Position numbers and translations under genes: made by a program | NCBI GenBank assembly: GCA_963556145.1 | Contig: OY744464.1 | Span: 4,898,001 to 4,962,000 of the forward strand | Direction: 5' to 3' | Length of the DNA: 64,000 nucleotides | From: Hygrocybe punicea | Taxonomy: Eukaryota > Basidiomycota > Agaricomycetes > Agaricales > Hygrophoraceae | Shown here: in pieces, positions 11,109 to 24,413 of the stretch | Layout of the letters: each line of letters starts with the position of its first letter | Position numbering within the stretch: position 1 is the stretch's first letter | The notes under the pieces: generated by a model | Databases searched by the model: none | What the model saw: the letters and a program-made list of their open reading frames with translations, nothing else | What the model was told of the DNA's origin: nothing

Positions 11109-13938
11109 ATGTCGACGTCAAATCCTACGGTGGTACAAACTGCTCGTCCAAGGGATGAACCGCAGCAGGGGACGTTTCAAAAAATACTGCAGATTGGACA
11201 GGTACAGCTACATGCGGAATCAGCTTCTTCATTCACTCACTGCAAGGTCCTTAGCAAATGTTGCTAGTATGGGCTGTTATGCAGATCGGTATGTCTCAGG
11301 GTTCATGTCCAGTGGTAAGGATTTGAACAACTGATTATTCTCTCCTCAGCGACTAGATTCTTCGTCAAACCTGAAGCCCCTCCTACAATGGTTCCTCACG
11401 GAAGTGCTCCATCTGCTGCGATTGATCCATCCCTGCTGCCCCCCGCACAAGCGTATCTAGCATGGCCTCTAGGTCAAGCAGTATCCATGCATGTCCATCT
11501 GTCTGCGTCGCCCAACGGCGATATGTCTCCTGGAAAATGGAGCCCCGGTTGGCGTAATGATCAGGACGAAGGTTTGCCCAACTTCGTTTGGGAGAATATA
11601 ACCTTTGGCGACTGGACTGATGCGAGAGTGGCGAACTTTGACATTGAATTACCCGAGGTAGGCAGCATTTCTCTTGGTGAGCGTGAGCACCAATTCACGA
11701 AAACAGGTTGTCCGCCGGAACGGGACGCTGTGGGCAGATGTATTCCTAGTAAAGGGCGGATCAAATCCAGATCCATCTCATCCCACATTCGACCCGCTCT
11801 CAGTTCACCATATTAGAAAATGTGTGTTGGCGACCGACGATATTATGTTGAACAAATGCTCAACATTTCTCCTTCAGTGTTGACTCCGTACTTGCAGAAG
11901 GTGAAAGTTCGTAAAGAGAAGAATCTCGTTAGCGGTGAGGACATGGAGGTAATCGAGGAGGTAAGTTGGATGATTGTTTTCAGATTCGCAATGAAGCATT
12001 AATGTGCCGTAGTCTTCAGGCACAATCCTTCCTCACTGGAGCAAGGTGTGTTGGGCCAATTTACAGCATATCCAAATATTGACCTCAATCTGGCAGAATC
12101 TAACCCTTGCATTGATTTCCGACGCGTCGATCGTTCCTCACGCCCAACTTCCGCCTGTTCTATCCGAGCGTTAGTGGATTTTACACTTTCCTGTCGTTAT
12201 CTTCACCCTATATTCAGACATCTACCTTGTGCCTGGTAAACGAGACGAGACCGGGACGAAAGGCTTCTACAAACCTATTATCTTCCCAAATGACTTTTGG
12301 CACATTCGATCGCAATACGTTGAGATCAACATGACTACTGGCACTCTTCCTCTGCAAATAACCTTCCAGCCAATGTCTTACTTCAAATTCCAAATGTTTG
12401 CTTCGTTGACCCATGGATTTAATGAGGCTGCCAAGCAGCAAGGTGCAAGTGCAAGTGCAGAGCTAGATGAGATCAAGCGAATGCTTATTGAGACCAATCC
12501 CTGGTTTCTGGGAGTGACTGCTCTCGTCAGTGTTTTGCATGTGATGTACGTGATGACTCTTTCCACGTCGATCACTGAAATCTGACCTTTGTAGATTCGA
12601 GATGTTGGCGTTCAAGTCGGACGTGTCACACTGGCGCCAAAAACGTGAACTTGTGGGGGTGTCTGTTAGGTAAAGTTTATGTTCTGCGAGTGGTTGTGAC
12701 ACCTCGCTAACCTTAACTACCCTTTTCGACAGAACGGTGCGATCCGTGCACTCGAGTTATTTAAAGCGTACTGATTGTCAATTAGATCGTTACAAACGTT
12801 TTCGTCCAGCTTATTATTCTTCTTTATTTGATTGACAACAATACCGACACTTCATGTGAGTACCCGTTGAACCACGTAGCGTGTTTTCACATTAGGACTT
12901 GATGTTAGGGATGATCTTGTTCGGGTCGGGCACCGGCGTACTTATCGAAGCCTGGAAGGTGGATACTTATCTCCTATCTCATGTCAATACAGCCAATTTC
13001 GTTCATTGCAGATCACGAAAACCGTGAATATTCGTGTAGTAGGTGCACCACCCGGCTCGATACTACCCTATAAACTGGATATCAAAGGTAAAACTGCTGC
13101 GTTTATATCCGTGATCCAATCTTGAGCACCTTTTTCCTGCAGACAAGCATATACTCAGCGAAGACGAAAAGAAGACGCAGGAGTGAGTCATTTTTCCACC
13201 GCCAGGAAGAGATGTTCTAATGACCTGCACAGGTACGATAAATTAGCTTTCCGATATGTATCCTACGCCGCTATCCCCCTCCTTGCAGCATACACTATCT
13301 ATTCGCTCATGTACCAGAAGCACAAGGGATGGTACAGCTTTGTGATCTCGACGCTGACCTCGTTTGTGTACATGTTCGGATTTGTGAGTACTTATGTCTG
13401 TTTCATTGTGTTCAAGACCTAAATGCTGCCACAGGCGCAACTTGTTCCCCAGCTGATTATCAACTATAAACTCAAGGTCGGCATCTATTCAGCCGTGCAT
13501 GCTGATCGCTAATAAGTAAAAGCAGAGTGTTGCACACATGCCGATGAAGGCTATGATCTATAAGACGCTGTCTACGGTGGTTGACGACTTCTTCGCGTAA
13601 GTTCCGAAATTAATCCGGGTTCCGTTGTGCATCTGAACCTCTATTTTGTGACAGATTCTGCATAAAGATGCCATTCTTACACCGGTTTGAAATATGCTGC
13701 AACATTTTGGCGCGTCTCTTACTGTTTTCACAGATTGGCTTGTTTCCGGGACGACATTGTGTTCCTGATTTTTCTTTATCAGGTGAGCCTCCTGTTGGCT
13801 ACTGTGACTCCAGCTCATAACTCTGGGCAGCGATGGATATACCGGATTGACCCAAAGCGAGTGAATGAGTACGGCCAGGTCTTGTCTGAGAATGTCGCGA
13901 ACGTTGGTGGCAGTGAAGAGTCCAAGAAAACTAAATAG
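11109..13938 (+). CDS. CLPTM1 family multi-pass membrane protein
   Basis: Homologue of cleft lip and palate transmembrane protein 1, an ER/Golgi multi-pass protein of the CLPTM1/CLPTM1L family (scramblase-like activity is reported for CLPTM1L in animals). Exon order gives an N-terminal helix with MQIATRFFVKPEAPP, then a lumenal domain (WENITFGDWTDARVANFDIE, RRNGTLWADVFLVKGG, DIYLVPGKRDETGTKGFYKP, PNDFWHIRSQYVEINMTT). The membrane part follows (NPWFLGVTALVSVLHVIFEM, FKSDVSHWRQKRELVGVSVR, SYAAIPLLAAYTIYSL, AQLVPQLIINYKLKSVAHMP, RDDIVFLIFLYQRWIYRIDP). At least ten introns of about 50 nt separate these. A lysine-rich end (EESKKTK) stops at 13938. The start at 11109 is the ATG opening the frame just after a stop-bearing leader. 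The family call is firm; function in fungi is not established. Confidence 0.92.
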
Positions 13939-14153
13939 ACGATGCGTAGAGTCACAAGGCCTGTACGGTTAAAAACATAGTATCTTGTGTTTCGGCAACC
14001 CCCAGAGATTTATTGAGTGAAGATGGCGGTTGAATTTCTTTTGTGTTGACGACGGTTCTGCTGTGTTTCATACTGACCACATGAGTGTTGGAGCGACCAT
14101 TTTTAGAAGTAAGAATCGGTGCCGCATCGAGCCTCCTCAACAGCCTCTTCGAC

Positions 14154-17034
14154 ATGTCCTTTGACGGCCAACCGCCGAAGACCTATACATGCGAATGCTT
14201 GAATATTCGTATACAACCTCAGCCACCTCCAGAGGAACTCCAGGCAGCCAGTGATCCTGAATACACACCGGTATACATCGGGGACGAGGGAATCACCGTC
14301 GTGAGTTTCACGAAGTGCCTTTCACGTTTAATCTCCTATTCCTCTTGCAGATTCACCCTCAAGTCACTTTGAGGACACGGTCGCGGGGCATTCCCATCGG
14401 TGGCACATCACAATGCACGCGATACACGTCGTTAACCTGTCTCATATGCCAAACCGTCGTATATCGTGTGCGTCAGGTTGTGCCAGTAGATATCGAAGGG
14501 AAGGATGGGCCACAGCTTCCAACAGATGATTGGGTAGAGCTGGAGATCATGAAAAGCTCCAATGGCTGGGTCGAGGTTCAAAAGCAGTGTCTGGTGAGGA
14601 ATATCATCATTCTAGCGAAATTTCAGCTTGAACCAGTTCGGCGTATGGTACGATATCGTCTATGCTTGCTTAACCAACTGCCATTCCATATGTTGGTTGG
14701 TTATCCAGGATGGGCGGTATCCAACCAATGGCCCCAACTGCTTTGGGCTGGGAGTCCTTTATTAAACTCATTCCATGAATCTCAGAATGGCGATGCTACT
14801 GGCCACACTGAAGCTTTACCATCTTACTCTGATACATTTTGTCTTCTTCTTCATTCACCATCGCCGTCAAATGAAACAAGTCCCGAACCTGAGCTTCCCG
14901 CTCAATCTTTACCGTTCCGCCTACAGTCTCCACCTTCTCCACCTCCACCTCCCTGTCCAGCCCAACCCTTCTTATCAAACTTGCGACCACTGTTCCCACC
15001 TGCTCCTTTTACTCCTTCACATCCAGCTTTTCTTCACTTCTCCAGCATTGCGTCCGACAAATCACAGAACCTGCGCTCTCTTGCTGAGGAAGATCTTTCC
15101 AAGATCGTGGCGGAAAAAATCACAAGTGTGGAGCAGTCTGAAGCCAATCTCAGACATGAAGTTGAGGTCTTATGGAAAAAGTTTAGAGAAGGTGTCGACA
15201 AGGTCGAACGAGGCAGGATCCATAACATCGGTCAGCCGTCTGCTCGACCTAGAGATGTTGATAGTTCCTCTGTGTCCAACAAGGGTGGATGGCAGGGGGC
15301 GCCTGTCGCAATACGTGACTTCGTCCCTCTCGTGAGCCCTCCGGCAAAGGGTTCACGAACCATACAGACTCCTCGGACATCTTCGCTTTCAGCTTCTCTA
15401 GCGACATCGACGTTCTACCATCCAGGGGCGCGACAGCAACGAACTCCCTCTGTTCCACACACGACTGGCTCTAACGAAGGTTCTCGGCCAGAACTATCTT
15501 CCCTTAACCCTTCATCTCTAAGTTCAACTACTAGCCTTTCCTCGCAGTCCGATGGTTCATCGGAATCTGGCTCTTTTCGATCTGTGACGACGGGCGGTAG
15601 GCTCCTGGAAACATTCAAGCGAAGTATGGACCCAGGGCGAGATACAGCTGTTAGCTTTCAGTATTTTACTATTCTTGAGGCGGATGTAGCACGGGCTCGA
15701 GTTCGAGGAACGGCGAAGGAAGACAGACATGACACGCATCCAGAGCTATCCGACTCATGCCATACCAGCCGCGGTCGTTCGGAGGCGGTCAAAACGATTA
15801 CCAACGGGAACAATCGCAGTCACGAGCATTCCGCGAACCTTAGCCAGAGTCTGGAAGTTGGGGTAGGGGAAAAAAATCTTGGGCAACAAGATGGGTCAAA
15901 GGGGAAGCGGAAGGTCACGTTCGACGTCAAACCAGAAGTTGTCACTATCAAGAGAGAACAAGATGCGACAGGTGCTTCGGCCGCGGAGACTGGGGGTAAG
16001 ATCTATACAAACTAGACGGTCATATACACTGACGCCATGACCGAATGCAGAGATGATATTCGACCTCGAGGATGAGGGAAGTGAACGTTCTTTTTCTGAA
16101 CCAGCATCAAGGCCTGTTTTACCGCTGATCGAGTTTGCGCCTTTCCGCCCACCCCGCGTCCGAACCAATAGAACTTCTCGAAATGCAGGTTTTCCTGAGT
16201 CGTTGGTCACGCTGCGTCCGGCATCTCTACCTCTCCCTTCTCATATTCGACCAAGAAGTCACCACGGTGTTGATACTTCTCAGCGCGTTCCTCAAACTCT
16301 GTCGCAACTCCCTCGAGATGCTGTGCAAAAGAGACGTCCACCGGAAGTCCCAGTAGACGAGGCAGAGCCTTTGAACCCCGCCGAAGCTGAACTCCTGAAA
16401 CTTGTCGCGGCAAGCACTCCTAGTCACAGAGGGGCGTGGAAGAGGAATAGCAAGGCCTGGCAACTCTTTGTTCGCAGGCAGGATGGGAAGATTGGCTATT
16501 CGAGTATCATTCCCGAGGAAACCGAAGATAGTGACGAGGTCTCTATCAGAAATGGAATGATGCAAGACCAGGTCAGCGAATCCGATCGAAGCATCGGTGA
16601 GTCAGGTTTTGGACTGTTAATTGTGTCTACTGAACTACGAATATTGCAATACAGATGCAAACGATCGAAATGTTCTGGTTGGTTCCCTGCCTATTGCGAT
16701 AAATCCGCTATCTCGACCAAAAGAGGTCCTCTCTCTTGCATCATATCAACCAAACAATCTTCCTGAGAACCCCGGTACCGATCTATTGACTCCACGCTCA
16801 TCGGCTGCTTTGCGTAGAGCTGCATATGCAGAACGTGACCGAACACGGTCGATGGACCCGGGAGCGCTTGACTTCGCAGCAGGGGAGGATGAAGGAGACG
16901 AGGATGAGTCGGATGGTGGCACCTCAAAGTTCACCATGGCCAATACAGGTGAAAGGGGACGAAAGCGTGCTTTGAAAATTCTTCAGGCACGAAGTGTGCT
17001 GCCTGAAGAAGGAATGTGGAGGAGTCTGGCTTAA
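14154..17034 (+). CDS. Unrecognised fungal protein with paired Cys motifs and a long disordered middle
   Basis: I do not recognise this protein. The first 150 residues look folded: MSFDGQPPKTYTCECLNIRI, an intron at about 14300-14350, then SLTCLICQTVVYRVRQVVPV. The CxC and CxxC pairs could bind one zinc. A long Ser/Pro-rich region follows (to about 15500), then a basic patch. Introns near 16002-16050 and 16597-16653 lead to a conserved-looking C-terminal part (LNPAEAELLKLVAASTPSHR, GAWKRNSKAWQLF, VLVGSLPIAINPLSR, RKRALKILQARSVLPEEGMW). The start at 14154 is an internal ATG; an upstream in-frame ATG at 14085 exists. The frame runs through a possible intron near 14595. A scaffold or chromatin role is possible but unsupported. 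Confidence 0.75.
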
Positions 17035-17102
17035 AGAACGCTAACGTTATAATATGCTTTCGTAATTGCTTGATCTACTCATAACTTTCCAATGTTCATA
17101 CT

Positions 17103-17144
17103 ACTAATACATGTATTTGCGTATTTTGATCAACATGTATTAGT
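17103..17144. terminator. Inverted repeat in the 3' region between convergent genes
   Basis: ACTAATACATGT (17103-17114) and ACATGTATTAGT (17133-17144) form a perfect 12-bp stem with an 18-nt loop. It sits between the stop codons of two convergent genes (17034 and 17211), where both transcripts must end. A role in 3' end formation is inference. Confidence 0.4.
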
Positions 17145-17210
17145 ATTCTGTTTTTGCGAATAAAGCTTAACCTCGGATGGTCAAACATGGCCTTTTTGTT
17201 GTTAGCCAGG

Positions 17211-19509
17211 TTATACCAAGATCTGGCTGGTCTCGACCGCTGCGTGGACTTTTGACTCATCTTTCTGTTTCATAACTTCGCTATCGCTGTCTGTCCCGCC
17301 AGCCTCGGAAGCGCACCGCGTGCATGCGCATGCGAATCTCCATCCACGAGCAAGTTCCATTCGACGCCGTCGCCTCGCTTCTGTGGGAGAATCGTCGGCA
17401 TGCTGAATGACGTCGACATAAGCCACGGTGATCTCGTCTCCTTTTTTAAGAGCACGGGTCGCAATTAGGTGAAGTTCGGATGTGCCATTGTTAAAAGACG
17501 GCCGGGCAGAGGGCGCACAGGAATGCGAAATCTAGCTTTGGATTCATCACAGTACGCATCACGGGCGCGAGCAGAACTTACATATGAAGAAACCAGGTAG
17601 AATCCGCAACCGATTTGACGGTGCGTACCGTAGGGTGTCCGAGTCTTCTCCACATTCTCTGGACGTTCTGTGGACTGAGGCTAGCAAGACGTCAAGAAAT
17701 ACTCCTCCATCATAGACATTAAGGCTTACCTTGTCATCTCTACCACCGCCGAAGCAGACGCCATAGACATTGTAACCCATCTTGCCCAATAAAGTAGCGT
17801 GCCTCTCGTCCGTTACAAATTGCTCCAGTCCGGGAAGAGCGCTTTGCAGGACCTCGCGGAGCAACTTCATCTCATCCTCTGGCGCAGGTACCTCGAGATA
17901 TCGCAGTCTTTCAATATGGTCATATAGCGTGTATTCACCTCCATCACACTCCGGGATATCGGATATTAGGGGACCACTAGCAATGGGCGCCATTTTTGCA
18001 GTTTCAACGGCCACTTGTCTCGCAATGAACCTGGCAACTAATAAAGGTGCGGCTCTCGCAGTACGATTTATGTAAGTTATGAAAGCTGCTTGCGCTTTAT
18101 TTCGTTCTTCCATGGCTTGCGGGGATACAGGTGGCCCGATCTCAACCGGAAGGGGCGACTCGAGGCTGAAGAGGAGGTTCTGAGATTGGACCTTGGATTT
18201 AACTTGACAATCTTTTGAACAGTAAACGGATCTGAAATGGTCGGATTCGGGGCGGATAGCCATCCCTTTTTGTACATGGCGAAGGCAGTGAGAACAATGC
18301 GTCCCCTTGCCTTGCAGATCAAAATCTAGCTCCGCAACGACGGGGTGTTCCTGAAGACGGCTCAATGCGGGTAAATGGGTTGATGAGGAGAAACGAACTT
18401 TATAGATGATCTCGCCTTCTGAAAAATCTTTACTGGCGACCAATATTTTTTTTCGAATTTGATGCCCACTGGCTTCAGCCGTAAGCCTGTTCTCCACCGA
18501 GACATTCATTGATTTAGGCGGGAAGACCTCGTAGTAACCTATTCCCAATGTACTGATACTCAGTCTTGCACAAAAACTATCCTTGATCTGACGAGCTCAC
18601 CTTCAACGCGGTCTTTCACCTATGAAATCATAAGCCAGGGGGGAAAACAAGTTTATTAGGACCAAGCAGAAGAATGCAGATTAGACAAGGTGAGAAAGCA
18701 GATACGGATATGATAAAATCTTCCACTCCTGAGTAGAAAATAGGCAACTCATGTCTCGAGTGACTGAGCACCCGAATCCGTAATTTTGTCCCACTCTTGT
18801 GAGGACGTTTCAGACGGAGGCCCTCCTCTCGTGGGACTCGTGTCATCTTCCTCAGTTTCGGGAAGAGGCAGATCGTCCAAACGGGTTGACGAAGAAGAAC
18901 TCACGTCCAGATTCGTCATTTCCATCACGATCTGAAATTTCTTATGAGACGCTTCATGTGATTGTAAAGCGGTAACTCACTTTGAAGATAGGTTCCGGAA
19001 CAGTCTTCTGGTAGATTACGATAAGTTCCACAGGAGATGGATACACTCGGAGAGCCCTGTAGAAGGACAAGGCTGCCGGAAGATAGAATGATGGGCCTAA
19101 TATTAACATGAGCTTCGTTATTACTAACATAAACCCAAACCGACCTTGTAGAGCGAGTTGTTCACCCAAACCGACTTGCGACATGAAATACTGCTCCTTT
19201 GCATCCACTGTCTTGGGGATTTCCTCATTCCGCACTGTTTCTAACGCTGCCCGCAATTCTTCAGTGGTAGTTGCACTGAAGTGTTCGGGCACTTTTGATT
19301 GGGCAACAGCCTTATCTATGCGCTTTTTCTCCTTCCCTAGTCGACATATTGGTCAGGTCTCAGCTAACAAACAGGTCGTGGAACCTACGCAGTCTTTTCC
19401 GGAATTCAGCATCATTCCTTCGTTTATAGTCAAAATATGCTGCATATGCAAGAAGACCGCCGATAAGGGTGGCACCGGCGACTGTCAGGAGACTGAACGC
19501 CCTGCTCAT
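17211..19509 (-). CDS. TOM20: TOM20 mitochondrial import receptor, spliceable in frame onto a SMYD-like SET-domain protein
   Basis: The 5' half encodes TOM20, the outer-membrane presequence receptor: an N-terminal anchor (MSRAFSLLTVAGATLIGG) with basic stretch, then the receptor fold (VPEHFSATTTEELRAALETV, PAALSFYRALRVYPSPVELI, QKTVPEPIFK, IVMEMTNLD). If the reading goes on past 18905, a Ser/Asp/Glu-rich tail ends at a TGA near 18754, giving an ordinary TOM20. The codon after NLD is GTGAGT, a consensus donor at 18904. Splicing 18904-18620 and 18600-18539 gives NLD-VKDRVEG-YYEVFPPKSMNV in frame, and the chain runs on into a SET protein. That protein has a Cys cluster (HCSHC..YCSKDC), YGVCFGGGRDDK, YGTHRQIGCGFYLVSSY, ISHSCAPSARPSFN, GDEITVAYVDV and a CACTRC post-SET-like motif, stopping at 17211. 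So two products are possible: TOM20 alone, or a TOM20-SET fusion. Confidence 0.88.
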
Positions 19510-19732
19510 TGTTTGCCGTGGACGTGCTGCAAGAGGACCCAGAAAACTTGGTCCACTTGTATATTATGTAATTTGGAAGCAAACCGGGCCGACCAGATAA
19601 GGCGGAGATACCGAGCCTGAGTTTCTTCACTTTCCAACAAGAACAGCACGCGCAGGCGTGAATATACTGCCCTCGATTTTCCCTCCTTAGTTTCATTTCC
19701 CCCGACCTCGAGGCCCAAGGCACACGTTTGTC

Positions 19733-22700
19733 ATGAACGGCGACGGCGACGCCATCATTTCACCTTCTGTAATTTCTGCCGAGCTCGACACCCAATCTCC
19801 AGATCCAACATCAGCCACCCAAACACCTTTTAATGTCACAAGTTCACCTTCACCCCACCTCACATATCAACCTACATCTTTCCCCACAGCAGAGGATTCC
19901 ATAGTCGATCTAGTCGACGAAGACCAAAGAATCCCCGAATTGCAAAGACAGGAAACGGTCGCAGTAAATCTCGACCAAGAAGCGGGTGAAGGATCGTCAG
20001 GCACTGTTGTAGGATCCACTGACCCAGTGGTAAGGAATGACGAAGGCCAGGAATGGTTGCCAGACGGGGAGCACGAGTTAAAACGCGTCAAGGTATGCCT
20101 CACGTAGTTTGCCTTTGACATTGTGTTTGGATTCTGGCTTGTATATTAATCGTTTTCTGGAATTCTTTGGTGAATGTCCCTGGGCACCAGGGTCATGTTC
20201 TCATCTTTTTGTCAACAAGCTTCAACTGCTTCAACATGCTTACTCATACCTCTCATCTGCTCCAAGGTTTACGAACTGATTGGATCGCGCTGGGTAGATC
20301 AAGGAACTGCCTTTTGCTTTGGCCAATTCCAGGAGGAAACAAATGAGGCCCTTCTCATCGCTCGTTCAGAAGTCAACTATCAAGAAATAATACTTTCTAC
20401 GGCCATCCGTTCTAATGATGTCTACCAACGGCAGCAAGGTGTGTTCAATGTATAAAAAAGCCCTGTTCTCTAGTTTGGTCTATTCTCTTTATTCGTCCCC
20501 ATGCGTAGGATATGTGCGCCGTCATGTCGTGCTAAATGTTTCTTATGCTAGACACGCTCATTGTATGGACAGAGCCAGATGGCGTGGACTATGCTCTCAG
20601 TTTCCAGGATCCCGAGGGCTGTTCGGAAGTGTGGAGTTTTATCTTGGAGGTTCAACGGCATATGAATGGCGGAGGTGAGTGTACCGCTGCCAGCGATACC
20701 TTTTATTTGCTAACATCAATCAATGCTGTCTCATCCGACATCTTCCTGCATAGAAGATCAGGGAACTGTCTCTTCGTCTCCACATATCGGCCCAGAGCCG
20801 GCCTCGGTTACAACCGCCACTATCATGCGTTCCGGCCATTTACCTACTCCTCAACTAGGCATCATTGGAGAGATAGAAAAGGCAATTAAAGTGCTGGCCA
20901 GGACCCAGGCGGTAAAGGAGCGAATTTGCGAGTATATCCAACAAGAAGTGAGTACCACAATTTATGCTTTGCTGACTTGTTTTGCGGTCGATTTATATGG
21001 TGTAGACAATTGGACCGAAGTTTCTGATATTTGGTATTGCTAGGATTATTTGAAGTCCCTGATTGAAGTGATGAGCCAGGCAGAAGATCTAGAGAGCCTA
21101 GAGAACCTGCATGCACTCTGCACTTTGATGCAAACAATTTGTCAGTAACAAGATTCGGAGAGATGTACAACACCATTGGTCAGGGATGCTGATGATAATA
21201 TTTTCAGTGATGCTGAATGACCACGGCATGTACGAACACATTCTTGACGACGATATCTTCTTCGGCGTGGTTGGTATGCTGGAATGTTTGTTTTCTATTT
21301 TCTATTCTGAGTATGCATGAAGTGAACTGATCTTGCAATTCTTCGGAAGTCGACCCGGAATTTCCCACGCACAAAGCAAACTACCGTGAATTCTTGCACC
21401 AAACATCACATTTTCACCAGCCTATCGCCATCCACGACGACGCTATCCGTAGAAAGATCCACCACACATACCGATTACAATTTATGAAAGACGTTGTCCT
21501 CGCACGCGTACTGGATGATTCGACCTTCAACGTTCTTAATTCTTGCATCATCTTCAACCAAATTGATATCATCACGCATGTGCAGCAGGATCCCGGGTTT
21601 TTGAGGGATGTCGTGCGGTTGTATGTGGATGAAGACATGCTAAATGGTGGCGGTGTTAAAAAACAGGAGGATGGCAAAAAGACGGACGACGGGATGGAGC
21701 TGGATGTGAGCCAGCGCAGTGAATCGAAGGCGAACGGTATCCAACCCAATGACCAGCCCTCTCAATTGACCACATATGCGTTCTCACAATCAGAAGAGCT
21801 ACTCGAAGAAGGGATCAACCTTCGTCGTGAAGTTGTCTTCTTGATCCAACAATTGTGCGTCATGGGCAAGAACGTGCAATTACCTGCGAGAATGGCCCTT
21901 TTTCGTGCGCTTGTGGACCGTGGTATTCTTTTTGCTGTGCAATGGGCGCTCTCCCTGCCCGAGAAAGAGGAGTCCTCAAAGCAGATGATAAGCGCTGGTG
22001 GAGAAATCATGGCGAATCTGCTGGACCACGATCTGCACGGTGTCCGAGGGCATGTTTTGAAGCAGGTCGTTGCGATCGAGAAAGAGAGGGAAGCGAGAAA
22101 GAAAGGTGCTGACAAGGCGGAGACTATCTTGGCGCTCATGTGCAAGATGTTGGCGCAGTGTCAGGATCTTGCCGTGCAGTGTCAGGTGGGAGATGCACTG
22201 AAGGTGATGATGGACATTCCACAAACTGATGCTGAAGCACATGTGCGTGCGCCTTGTTGTTTGGTATATTTTGAAATAATTTTTTGTTTAGAGTGTGGTC
22301 GGAGTCAAGCTCTTCGCGCGGGGCAAAGATGATCCAGGAACTGAGAAGTTTTTGGACTACTTCTACAAACATTGCATTGAGTCACTGTTTCTGCCATTCC
22401 ATGATGTTCCCGATTTCAAGAATATGTCTGGTGAGTGTGTGACATGAAGGTCCGACCCATAGTTGGTGAACTTGACTCTACAGAACCTTTACTTATCCTG
22501 ACGCGGGAAACGACAAACCTTTATTTATACTTATGCGATCTTCTGTGCAATTTCGCCCTTCAACACTCTTTTCGTAGTCATTTCTTCATGCTTTCATCCA
22601 ACATTGCTGTCCGCGTGGCGTCTTTGCTGAGAACCAGAGACAAACACTTGCGGCATGGTATGTTTTCTATTTCTATCTCCACGATATTATGCTCATTTTG

Positions 22701-23934
22701 CACTTGAAGCCGCCTTTCGGTTCTTTCGAATATGTCTCAAACTGAACAATCGCAACTTCTTGAATCACCTGATAAAGCACGATGTTCTGAAGCCCATTCT
22801 CGACCTGACACTTCAAGAATCCCGTCGAGACAACCTTCTCAGTTCGTCATGTCAAGAATTTTTTGAGCACATGCGAAGGGTATGAATGATTATCAGTTAT
22901 CGTTCCGGGTCGTGCTGACACCTCATAGGAAAATATCAAAGACATGATCAAGCATTGCATGACAAAACACGAAATTACGATACGGAAGTTGGCAGAATCC
23001 ACACTAGGTGGTCTTCGCTTTTCCTCATTCATCCGTCGTTGGGAAATGAACAACGAACCTTTACCACCACCAGACGACAAGTCCCACAAGTAATATCCAT
23101 TTCTACTTCTGTGATACCATGCTAACCCATCTGTACAGGACTTCTGATGCGCGCATTTTGCCTGGCAGTGGCCGTCACATCGAAGCAGAGGAAGAAGATT
23201 ACTTCAATACTGATGATGACGAGGACTTTGTCCCCCCCATCACCTCACAGTGGGTACGAGGGCAGAACCCATCCACTTCGAACACATTGAAACGGAAACG
23301 ACGCCCTGCTGTGGGAAACATTTCAACGGGGTTCCGATCACCAAACCCCACATCGACGCGCACACCTCCACTCGGTCCTTTAGTCGACTACGAAGACGAT
23401 GATGACCTTAGTGGACTAGTCGTCTTGGTTGAGGATCCAGTAACTTCCTCGAGATCCCCTCCAGCACCTTCGCCAAACCAGATTCCATCACAATCACCAC
23501 TCTCTCCTTCATTATCGATACCAACAAGTCCCAAACTCACACATAGGCAGTTTACCTCTTGGGCACCTCCCAAGCGTGCACCAAATGACGATGACCACGA
23601 CAACCTCTTGGCACCCTGGATGCGGTCTAAACCGCCTTATCCATCATCTGTTGGAGCGCCTTCAAAACTGGCGATGGGCAACATGCGACAGGGTGAGAAG
23701 CGACGGCGAGACGACGACGAGGACTTGTTGGAACTTCTGAACAAACCGAAGAAGCCTGATCTCGGTTTTCAAAAGGATGGTATGGTAACTGGTCGAAATG
23801 GCTCTGCCAAGCTCGGAGATGATCCACCCAAGAAGTTCAAGCTAAAGTTAGCAGCGACTAGCTTGCGAGTGGCTTCCCCATCGTCCTCGTTGCCATCACA
23901 ATCAGCTGGCACCAAAAATGGAGATACCGGCTAG
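19733..23934 (+). CDS. PSY2: PP4 phosphatase regulatory subunit 3 (Psy2/SMEK family)
   Basis: Regulatory subunit of protein phosphatase 4, which acts in DNA-damage recovery and signalling. After a 120-residue acidic leader the exons encode the N-terminal PH-like domain (VYELIGSRWVDQGTAFCFGQ, EVNYQEIILSTAIRSNDVYQ, DTLIVWTEPDGVDYALSFQD, EGCSEVWSFILEVQRHM). The conserved SMEK repeat region follows (DYLKSLIEVMSQAEDLESLE, LMLNDHGMYEHILDDDIFFG, DPEFPTHKANYREFLH, IRRKIHHTYRLQFMKDVVLA, ATRVLDDSTFNVLNSCIIFN-type block, FFRICLKLNNRNFLNHLIKH). The C-terminus (DYFNTDDDEDFVPP and a long basic Ser/Pro tail) is typical. More than ten introns. It is divergent from TOM20 across about 220 bp. Confidence 0.93.
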
Positions 23935-24413
23935 TTTCGTCTCCCCGATATTCGTCAGCTAGGTAATTTGTTTCCGACTGGTGTACTAACTATTGCTGTT
24001 TGTAGTCCATGTAGCACGCAAATTGTACTCCAGTATATCAAAGATATATTTCGCGAGAATTTAAAATACATGACCATGTAGGGAAGAAAATGGAAAAAGG
24101 CACTGGTGTGCCCTTTAAGGCCGGACTAAATAACAAGTGCATGATGTATAAAGGTAAAGGACGAGTATGGAGATTGCGTTGAGAACATCAGAGAAGCGAT
24201 TGCAATGGAAATATATATATCGGCCTGTATATGAGCATCGTGACTAGATCAAGGAAGGTTGACGTTGAGGTAATGTGGGATGGAAAGGGATTGCCAGAGA
24301 TCAAGGAGAGTCCGGAAGGAATGAACCAAAAAAAAAATGGAGGGTGCGTTCAGATATATGGGATGAGGATGTCGTTATACATAGATAATTTGCGGGATGC
24401 GTGTAAAGGGCCT
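23935..24413. other. Convergent 3' region between Psy2 and Scw1-like genes
   Basis: About 480 bp with no supported gene. AT-rich in part, with an ATATATATAT run near 24213. It must contain both 3' UTRs. No structured element was noticed. Confidence 0.5.

Noticed and set aside
18548..18548. ATG at 18548 as independent start of the SET-domain gene
   Set aside because: It falls in what reads as an intron, while upstream exon coding joins in frame at 18538; a separate start remains possible but is less supported.
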